Shown piece by piece: positions 1 to 5,061 of a DNA stretch of 5,670 nucleotides. The notes under the pieces are model-generated. The model was not told the origin of the DNA, did not search any database, and was given only the letters and a program-made list of their open reading frames with translations. The position numbers and the translations under genes are program-made. The first letter of the stretch is position 1, and each line of letters opens with the position of its first letter. Location of the stretch: positions 1 through 5,670 of the forward strand of contig JAJZKY010000357.1 in assembly GCA_021803885.1 (NCBI GenBank), given 5' to 3'. Origin of the DNA: Planctomycetota bacterium (lineage in GTDB: Bacteria; Planctomycetota; Phycisphaerae; WQYP01; JAJZKY01).

Positions 1-87
1 CTCCGGCATCGGCGCACTCTAGCGCAAGGTGCATGTCCCGTATTGCTTCAGCAAACCACGAGGTCGTCATCAAGCCACATCGAGGTG

Positions 88-120
88 GTCATCCTGAGCG
101 GAGCGAAGGAGCTCTGTATT
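88..120 (+). repeat. Dispersed short repeat of the 'HPERSEG' type
   Basis: The core GTCATCCTGAGCGGAGCGAA followed by GGA resembles a short interspersed repeat that I recognise from many acidobacterial and other soil-bacterial genomes. Its third-frame translation gives the tell-tale HPERSEGA string, which is a common spurious ORF in databases. It is followed at 119-135 by a pyrimidine tract (mostly T) that often trails this repeat. Only one copy lies in this window, so the dispersed nature rests on prior knowledge and not on what is seen here. A partial direct duplication lies beside it: 59-71 and 81-93 match at 12 of 13 bases. It is probably non-coding and may sit between the genes to the left and right. 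Confidence 0.6.
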
Positions 121-172
121 TTTCTTTTTTCTTTCCCAATGGACGACCACACTGGAGGGATTGACAATGGCC

Positions 173-204
173 TCGTAGGGACTTTTATCGTGCAGTCCCT
201 ACGA
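173..204. repeat. Perfect 11-bp hairpin spanning a stop codon
   Basis: TCGTAGGGACT at 173-183 is exactly complementary to AGTCCCTACGA at 194-204, with a 10-base loop. On the minus strand the right arm encodes the last codons of the 60-aa gene and its TAA stop (187-185) lies in the loop. No clear T-run follows on either strand, so it is not a standard intrinsic terminator. It could be a 3' mRNA-stabilising or transcription-slowing stem, or a REP-like palindrome that inserted at the gene end. The structure is seen directly; the role is inferred. Confidence 0.7.
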
Positions 205-367
205 CTTCGCGACGCTCCATATGGTTCTCGCGTTCTCTTCGGAGTTCACGGTTATGCCGTACTTTCCTGCGGAGGAAGAACAGCATGGTCCACGTGGACA
301 GCGCAGAAAGCGTGGTGAGACCGAAGATACCAATTGCTATCCATTTAAGCAGTTGAACTTCGTTCAT
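185..367 (-). CDS. Small single-pass membrane protein, 60 aa
   Basis: I do not recognise a family. The protein has a short polar N-terminus, one hydrophobic helix at about residues 8-31, and then a strongly charged tail rich in Arg, Glu and His (about residues 33-60). By the positive-inside rule the tail should face the cytoplasm. The start is well supported: AGGAGG (minus strand, 380-375) lies 7 bases before the ATG at 367, the best ribosome-binding site in the window. The ATG overlaps the stop of the upstream small gene as ATGA, which implies translational coupling. The last codons and the stop fall in a perfect hairpin, so the C-terminal residues VVGTAR may derive from a palindromic element. 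The function is unknown; a regulator or small partner of the preceding membrane protein is possible but unproven. Confidence 0.7.
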   Translation of the reverse strand: MNEVQLLKWIAIGIFGLTTLSALSTWTMLFFLRRKVRHNRELRRERENHMERREVVGTAR

Positions 368-636
368 GCTGATTCCTCCTTTTCCCAGAACTGCTTACCT
401 CGTTTGACTCCATACGAGGTCCATTCGCAAACCATGCCGCACAATAAAATTAAGATGCTGACACTGGCGATACCGACTATGCGCCATGCTGTTATCTGAT
501 CGTGTCTCCAGTAATCTATTGGGACAAAAACGACAACCAAGACCGCCAATTCCCGTAGATAATGCCCTCCCATGCAGAACCCGCTTTCCAATACACCCAA
601 AGCAACGGTTCCAAAGGAGAGACGCTTTTGCACCAA
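364..636 (-). CDS. Small membrane protein with two predicted helices, about 70-90 aa
   Basis: This is a hypothetical protein of unknown function. The core starts near the motif YLRELAVLVVVFVPIDYW, has a first hydrophobic segment there and a second one about 15 residues later (IVGIASVSILILLCGMV), and ends in a charged tail GKQFWEKEE. Two membrane helices with both ends on the same side are likely. The start is uncertain. The longest form begins at TTG 654 with no ribosome site. TTG 636 or GTG 633 have GGAG (646-643) 6 or 9 bases upstream and fit the promoter proposed at 666-694. ATG 573 would begin MGGHYLRE, just before the conserved-looking core, with only a weak GGAAAG upstream. I chose 636, but ATG 573 is a serious alternative. 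The stop overlaps the ATG of the 60-aa gene, so the two form one operon. Confidence 0.65.
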   Translation of the reverse strand: MVQKRLSFGTVALGVLESGFCMGGHYLRELAVLVVVFVPIDYWRHDQITAWRIVGIASVSILILLCGMVCEWTSYGVKRGKQFWEKEESA

Positions 637-665
637 GTCACGCTCCAAAAACAACGGTGCTAGTC

Positions 666-694
666 GTTATATACACCGGAAGAGGAAGCTGCAA
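666..694 (-). promoter_or_regulatory. Candidate sigma70-type promoter for the small membrane-protein pair
   Basis: On the minus strand, TTGCAG (694-689) and TATAAC (671-666) are separated by exactly 17 bases. The -10 box matches consensus at 5 of 6 positions and the -35 box only at its first three. Transcription would start near 659, giving a leader of about 23-26 bases that contains GGAG before the TTG 636 or GTG 633 start. This is a pattern match by eye in an AT-richer gap, so it is only a candidate. Confidence 0.35.
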
Positions 695-809
695 CAGTAA
701 ATATTCCACATCAACTTCCATTTTAGATTACCTGTGGATTCAAATTGACCCACTTCCCGCCATCTCACTGAGCTGGCGCTGGTGTTCATATTCCGAGGCG
801 TCCATTTTT

Positions 810-836
810 GCCGCAGAAATCTTCAACCGATGCGGC
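810..836 (-). terminator. Weak hairpin just downstream of the S53 protease gene
   Basis: GCCGCA (810-815) pairs perfectly with TGCGGC (831-836) across a 15-base loop. It lies 13 bases past the protease stop codon on the minus strand. No U-run follows on that strand (it reads AAAAATGG), so it would be an atypical terminator or a 3'-end protecting stem. Read on the plus strand it is followed by only TTT. Low confidence as a terminator. Confidence 0.25.
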
Positions 837-849
837 TTTGCGTGTGCGT

Positions 850-3510
850 CTACGTTACGGTCAGAACGATCGTCGTCGAGGCCACCGTGCTTCCAGAAGT
901 TCCAGTCACCGTTACGGACTGCGTCACCGGCGTTCCGCCACCGCCGGCGCTGCTGCCGCCGCCGCTACAGGCTGTAATCGCCGTCGCGGCCATCAGCCCA
1001 CCCACCAGCAGCAACACCGCCATCCAGCGCGATGGGAAGAAACGCCGTTTCCGTCCCACCCCAAGCAGCGCCAATCCAAGCATCCCTGCAAACGCCATCC
1101 GCACCGGCGATCTAGAATCGTGCGGCGAAGGAGACGACTTCATCCGCGCCACCGAAGTCGCCGCCGCGGAAGAGCTGGCGCTCAGCGTGAGTGTCACCGT
1201 TTGCGCAGCGCCCGGCGTCAGGCTTACGGACGAGTTGGAAAAGCTGCACGTAACTCCCGCCGGCAGATTCGAGCATGTCAAGTCCACTGTGCCGGTGAAC
1301 CCAGAGGTACCCGGTCCCGAGCTGCTTGGGCTCAGCACCACGGACGTCGTTCCCGTACCGCCCGGAGTCACGCTCACCGTAGCCGGCTTCAGAAGCAGAC
1401 TGAACTGTCCATTCACCGCAATCAGCCTTGGCCACACCGCTGCCAGGGCCGCCGCGTCCACCGAACCCAATCCAGTGGCCATATCGTATCCGCTCCCCGC
1501 GTTGCAGCAGGACATAACGCCATAGCCGCCGGTATTGCCGTTGCAGTTCGGGCTTCCCGCGACACACACCACCGCATTGCTTCCCGTGGTGATATCGTGG
1601 AACGACGCCGGCGTAGTTTCCGCCGTCTGGTAAAGGATTGGATTGATGTTGCCGACGCCGTTGCTGTTCCCCGCTTCCTGGTTCATCAACGTGACGATGG
1701 CCGCCCATTGCGGGGCGGCAATGGAAGTTCCCCCATACAAATAGCCGCTCGAGTTGGCGTCAAAATACGGCACCTGATTCGAACCCACCGGATACACGCA
1801 GCTGCTCGCGCCCGTGAACGCCGTACCCGCCGAGTTCACTTCCTCCGTGCACAACACGTACCCGTCGTGATTCGGATCGGCGGCCAGAGAAACGTCCGGC
1901 ACATCTCGCTTTGAATCGCTGGGAACGCCCGTCCCAACTTGCCACGAAGGCTTGGTGAACAAAGAGCTGGCGCCGCCGCCGCTGGCGCTCAACGCGCCAT
2001 TGCTGTTCAGTCCTGTAATGTCCGGTGTGTCATTCCACGTAGTTTCAGGAATGTAACTGATCGCGGAGCCGTTGTTGGAGTTGTTGCTGCTGTTCCAGTA
2101 CTTCGATTGGTCTCCAATGTCCCCGCTGAACGACGTTCCCCCTACCCCGGTGACGTACTGGCTGCTCGGTGGATAGTCGACGGCCAAGCCGTGCGAGGCG
2201 GCCACAGGCTGCCCGCTGCTGTTCGTTCCAGTGTCACAATCTGCGGAACCGCTATCTCCGGAAGCTGCGATTACTGTTTGTCCCTGCGCATTCGCCTTCT
2301 CCAGACTCTGTTCCAGGACCTGAATCGCGCTGCTCCCTGCAAACGCATTCTCACACGCCCCATAGCTCAGGCTGATCACCGGCACGAACTGGGTGCTATT
2401 GATCAGAGGGGTGTTGATCGCGTACTGCAGCGCATCCAGCACGTCGTAGTTCTGGCTGTTTCCAACGGTGACGTACAGAATGTTCGCGTTCTTCGCAATC
2501 GCACCCGACCATTCCACATCGATGTCCGCCTCTTCCAGATCGCCCGGATAGGCTGTGGCGGACCCAGAACCCGGCACCAGAATCTGCGTGGGCAAGTTGC
2601 CTGCATTCAGCCCGCTCAACTTTCTGAAATTGGCAATATCACTCTGGTACTGCACAATGTCAGTCTGCCCCACGATGGCCAGCGTCTGGTTTGTTCCCGT
2701 AAAGTTGCTGTTGTACAAGCCGGTCACGTCATATATCTTCTGCGCATCGGCGGGCGCAATATAGTTGTACTCGTTTCCGTTTTGATCCATCAGCGTGTAA
2801 TGCGGGCCCACCGAGGCCGCTGCGCTTCGCGGCGCTTCATGCACCATTCGCTTCATCACACGCGGCTCCGGACGAAACGTGTTCAGGTGCTCCACTCCCA
2901 ACGCTATGCCCGCAATTGCCTGCGGCAGGCTGATGTCGGTCGAGTTCGCCCATTCCTGTCTCCCCTGGAAAAGATACCGGTGCAATTGCGTCTGGAACAC
3001 CGCATTTACCTGGGCCGCTGTTCCACTGAAAACGATCCTGTCCGCGCTGGCCGGAATGCCGGTCACCGTAAAACCCTGCGAGCCCAGCCATGCCGCCACT
3101 TTCGCCAGGTCCTGCTGGCTCACTCCGTAACGGGCGGCAAACTCCCCAGGCTTCAGCCATTGGTGATACATCGGGGAGCCCTTGGTCTGCTGTTCCTTGA
3201 GCAGGTTTGTCAGGTCGGCCTGTTGCGCCGGAGAAAGAGCAAACACCAGCGACATGTTCTCGATCGGCGTCGACCCAGCCAACTGTCCCTGGTCCTGCGC
3301 CGCGGCAACCAGCGGATGAACGGTTCCCTTCACAACCTGCATCTGCGCGGAACGAATGGGCCCATTGATCCGGCTTTGTAGAACTGCCAGGGCCCTGGCC
3401 TGCGGAGTGGCCCATCCACCCAGCAACAGCGCTCCGATAATTCCTAATCCCAAGGTAGTGCCAATGCAGTGCAGCTTGCTACGCATATTTCGACCGTGCT
3501 TCGGGTCCAT
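850..3510 (-). CDS. Secreted pro-kumamolisin / sedolisin-type serine-carboxyl endopeptidase (MEROPS S53)
   Basis: This is an extracellular acid-type endopeptidase made as a proenzyme. Residues are numbered from ATG 3510 (886 aa). A signal peptide (hydrophobic about 17-32) probably ends at QARA, near residue 40. The pro-kumamolisin domain spans about 86-207 and should be removed on activation. The S53 catalytic domain follows to about 695. Expected residues are present: Glu327 and Asp331 in EADID, the oxyanion Asp419 in ASGDSG, and the nucleophile Ser596 in GGTSIAAP. The calcium site is also there (Asp639-Ile640 in HDIT, and GLGSVD at 680-685). After it come an Ig-like beta region (about 702-778), a hydrophobic stretch (805-819), RKRR, a second hydrophobic stretch ending ITAC (845-848), a Gly-rich linker and a terminal beta-like segment. 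ATG 3510 has AGGT 8 bases upstream; a TTG at 3525 would add five residues but has no clear ribosome site. The gene stands alone on its strand. The protease call is firm; the substrate is unknown. Confidence 0.95.
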   Translation of the reverse strand: MDPKHGRNMRSKLHCIGTTLGLGIIGALLLGGWATPQARALAVLQSRINGPIRSAQMQVVKGTVHPLVAAAQDQGQLAGSTPIENMSLVFALSPAQQADLTNLLKEQQTKGSPMYHQWLKPGEFAARYGVSQQDLAKVAAWLGSQGFTVTGIPASADRIVFSGTAAQVNAVFQTQLHRYLFQGRQEWANSTDISLPQAIAGIALGVEHLNTFRPEPRVMKRMVHEAPRSAAASVGPHYTLMDQNGNEYNYIAPADAQKIYDVTGLYNSNFTGTNQTLAIVGQTDIVQYQSDIANFRKLSGLNAGNLPTQILVPGSGSATAYPGDLEEADIDVEWSGAIAKNANILYVTVGNSQNYDVLDALQYAINTPLINSTQFVPVISLSYGACENAFAGSSAIQVLEQSLEKANAQGQTVIAASGDSGSADCDTGTNSSGQPVAASHGLAVDYPPSSQYVTGVGGTSFSGDIGDQSKYWNSSNNSNNGSAISYIPETTWNDTPDITGLNSNGALSASGGGASSLFTKPSWQVGTGVPSDSKRDVPDVSLAADPNHDGYVLCTEEVNSAGTAFTGASSCVYPVGSNQVPYFDANSSGYLYGGTSIAAPQWAAIVTLMNQEAGNSNGVGNINPILYQTAETTPASFHDITTGSNAVVCVAGSPNCNGNTGGYGVMSCCNAGSGYDMATGLGSVDAAALAAVWPRLIAVNGQFSLLLKPATVSVTPGGTGTTSVVLSPSSSGPGTSGFTGTVDLTCSNLPAGVTCSFSNSSVSLTPGAAQTVTLTLSASSSAAATSVARMKSSPSPHDSRSPVRMAFAGMLGLALLGVGRKRRFFPSRWMAVLLLVGGLMAATAITACSGGGSSAGGGGTPVTQSVTVTGTSGSTVASTTIVLTVT

Positions 3511-3563
3511 CGTGTGTACCTGCAATGAAAATCTTTCTGTCGGATGAGCGGAAGAGCAAATAC

Positions 3564-3586
3564 CGAGATTCTAAAAGAGAATCTCG
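3564..3586. promoter_or_regulatory. Perfect 9-bp inverted repeat in the divergent intergenic region
   Basis: CGAGATTCT (3564-3572) and AGAATCTCG (3578-3586) are exact reverse complements around a 5-base spacer AAAAG. It lies 53 bases upstream of the protease ATG (3510) and about 150 bases before the TauE start. The size fits a dimeric regulator operator. It could equally be a hairpin in the protease mRNA leader, or a 3' stem for the possible 31-codon ORF at 3608-3703. No U-run follows on either strand, which argues against an intrinsic terminator. The symmetry is seen directly; the role is inferred. Confidence 0.5.
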
Positions 3587-3607
3587 CAGAAACGCCAACG
3601 AAATTCA

Positions 3608-3703
3608 TCATATAGACGCCGCCTCCAGGAAATAGTCGCTATATTCAGGCGTTTTCAACGTCCAATAGTTGATAGCATCTCCTTTGGGATCTGCGGCCTT
3701 CAT
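3608..3703 (-). CDS. Possible 31-aa small ORF between the divergent genes
   Basis: The frame opens with ATG at 3703 immediately after an in-frame TGA, and closes with tandem TGA stops (3610-3608 and the next codon). The peptide has a protein-like composition, with INYWTLKTPEYSDYFLEAAS as its core. The evidence against it is that there is no good ribosome-binding site (only GGAA about 11 bases upstream) and that a 36-codon ORF of similar quality overlaps it on the plus strand, so chance is a fair explanation. I recognise no family. It could be a short protein, a leader peptide before the protease gene, or a remnant of a longer gene. Confidence 0.25.
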   Translation of the reverse strand: MKAADPKGDAINYWTLKTPEYSDYFLEAASI

Positions 3704-3738
3704 TCAATAGACGATTCCAGGAATGGTAAAGTTCGCCC

Positions 3739-4572
3739 ATGAATCAGTTAGATTTCTCATTGTTCACCTTGGGAGGCTCTCTTGTAGCCGGATTGTTGGG
3801 CTCCCTGACCGGCTTGGGCGGCGGCGTCGTCCTTGTTCCCATGCTGGTCCTTTTGTTTAAAGTTGACATCCACTACGCCATCGGCGCATCGCTCATCTCC
3901 GTCATTGCCACCTCTTCCGGCAGCGCTGCTGCCTATGTGCGAGAGGGGTATTCGAACATTCGCATCGGCATGTTCCTGGAAGTCGCCACCACTCTGGGAG
4001 CCGTCGGCGGAGCGTGGCTGGCAACGCGCACTCCCACCCGCGGCATCGCGATTGTATTCGGCCTGGTGCTGCTTTACTCCGTGTATCTTTCTTTTCAGAG
4101 ACATGACGACGAAGTCATTGCCCACAATCCATGGTCCGACCGCCTCAAAATGAACGGTACCTTCCCCGGCCCCGACGGCAAACTCCAGCAATATTCTGTC
4201 AAGCACATTTCCGGCGGTTTCGGTACCATGGTCGGCGCGGGCGCCCTCTCCGGCCTGCTGGGCATTGGCTCCGGGGCCGTCAAGGTGCTGGCCATGGACC
4301 ACATCATGCGCATCCCCTTCAAGGTTTCCACCACCACCAGCAACTTCATGATCGGCGTCACCGCCGCCGCCAGCGCCGGCATCTATCTTCGCCGCGGATA
4401 CATCGACCCCTCGCTGGCAGCGCCCGTGATGATTGGAGTTCTGATTGGCTCCCTGATCGGCGCTCGATTGCTGGTGAAATCCAACGTCAAGTCCCTGCGC
4501 CTTGTCTTTTCCATGGTGATCTTCTTCCTGGCCATCGAAATGATCTACAACGGCTGGGTAGGAAAGGTCTAG
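3739..4572 (+). CDS. TauE/SafE-family (DUF81) membrane permease, putative sulfite/organosulfonate-type anion exporter
   Basis: This is an integral inner-membrane protein of 277 aa, normal for the family. It has the two-fold repeat typical of TauE/SafE: the first half carries GSLTGLGGG (21-29) at the end of helix 1, the second half SGLLGIGSG (171-179). About seven or eight hydrophobic segments are seen. A hydrophilic loop (about 120-156) joins the halves. The segment KVSTTTSNFMIGVTAAASAG (195-214) is strongly conserved in this subfamily. In the second repeat the usual GIGGG reads GIGSG (Ser178). Known members export sulfite, sulfoacetate or related anions, but substrates cannot be read from sequence. 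The ATG at 3739 gives a full first helix; its ribosome site is weak. The DUF1634 gene follows after 2 bases, forming a clear operon. It is divergent from the protease gene. Confidence 0.92.
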   Translation: MNQLDFSLFTLGGSLVAGLLGSLTGLGGGVVLVPMLVLLFKVDIHYAIGASLISVIATSSGSAAAYVREGYSNIRIGMFLEVATTLGAVGGAWLATRTPTRGIAIVFGLVLLYSVYLSFQRHDDEVIAHNPWSDRLKMNGTFPGPDGKLQQYSVKHISGGFGTMVGAGALSGLLGIGSGAVKVLAMDHIMRIPFKVSTTTSNFMIGVTAAASAGIYLRRGYIDPSLAAPVMIGVLIGSLIGARLLVKSNVKSLRLVFSMVIFFLAIEMIYNGWVGKV

Positions 4573-4574
4573 AG

Positions 4575-4949
4575 ATGCGCCTCCTCAACGACAAGCAAGT
4601 CGAAACCCTGATCGGCCAGGTCCTCCGCTACGGCGTCCTTCTGTCCTCTTTCGTCACCGCCATTGGGCTGGTCCTGTATCTGGCGCGCCACGCGACAGCC
4701 ACACCCAACTACCACATATTCCATTCCGTGAATGCATCGCTGCGCTCCATGCACCAACTCATCCCTGAAGCATTCCATGGCAACGCAATGGCAATCATCC
4801 AGTTGGGAGTTCTGCTCTTGATTGCCACTCCCGTCGCCCGGGTCGCTTTCCTGGTCGGCTCCTTTGCCTTGGAACGCGATCGAATGTATGTCGTCGTCAG
4901 CGGGTTGGTGCTGGTGATCCTGCTCGGTTCGATCTTCTTCGCCACCTAA
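4575..4949 (+). CDS. DUF1634-family membrane protein, partner of the TauE/SafE permease
   Basis: This is a 124-aa protein with three predicted membrane helices at about residues 19-37, 72-94 and 104-123. The early motif VETLIGQVLRYGVLLS and the segment IIQLGVLLLIATPVARV fit the DUF1634 family, which is repeatedly encoded next to TauE/SafE permeases. Its biochemical role is unknown; an accessory subunit is the natural inference. The reading frame is open upstream to 4131, but that part overlaps the permease gene in another frame and is Arg/His-rich, so it is not real protein. ATG 4575 starts 2 bases after the permease TAG, and AAAGG (4563-4567), lying inside the permease gene, is 7 bases upstream. 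This implies coupled translation. Confidence 0.88.
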   Translation: MRLLNDKQVETLIGQVLRYGVLLSSFVTAIGLVLYLARHATATPNYHIFHSVNASLRSMHQLIPEAFHGNAMAIIQLGVLLLIATPVARVAFLVGSFALERDRMYVVVSGLVLVILLGSIFFAT

Positions 4950-5001
4950 TCGGCGGCGTAACTCGTTCCAAAAAATTTTCCTCCCGACCGTCAGTGGCGC
5001 G

Positions 5002-5032
5002 CCACTCAAACCCTCTGTTTTGGCTTGAGTGG
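5002..5032. terminator. Hairpin between the permease operon and the rfbH-like gene
   Basis: CCACTCAA (5002-5009) pairs exactly with TTGAGTGG (5025-5032). Beyond one A-C mismatch, an inner CC/GG pair extends the stem. The bases after it (TATTGTGT) are T-rich but not a clean T-run. It may end the TauE-DUF1634 transcript, or act as an operator or leader structure for the gene starting at 5062. The structure is clear; the assignment as terminator is weak. Confidence 0.4.
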
Positions 5033-5061
5033 TATTGTGTCCCCTGCATTACGATAGACAG

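Noticed and set aside
1..22. Possible tail of a plus-strand gene ending SGIGAL-stop
   Set aside because: Only six codons are visible, too few to support a gene; it remains possible that one ends here.
43..318. 91-codon plus-strand frame at the left edge
   Set aside because: It runs through the dispersed repeat and both arms of the hairpin and opposes the better supported 60-aa gene; no ribosome site.
723..830. Minus-strand ORF of 21 codons from its ATG, or longer if read upstream, in the gap after the protease
   Set aside because: It has no ribosome site and is short; the protease ends with a normal terminal beta segment, so this is not a frameshifted continuation.
808..3381. Long plus-strand open frames (247, 368 and 480 codons) opposite the protease
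   Set aside because: They are antisense to a gene with complete domain and active-site evidence, are Arg/His-rich with low-complexity runs, and show no recognisable domain. They are mirror ORFs of a GC-rich coding strand.
3525..3635. 36-codon plus-strand ORF in the divergent intergenic region
   Set aside because: It has no ribosome site, reads through the palindrome, and has a Lys/Arg/Ser-rich composition; probably chance.
4131..4574. Upstream extension of the DUF1634 frame inside the permease gene
   Set aside because: The 148 extra residues are Arg/His/Pro-rich out-of-frame reading of the permease; the family N-terminus and a ribosome site support ATG 4575.
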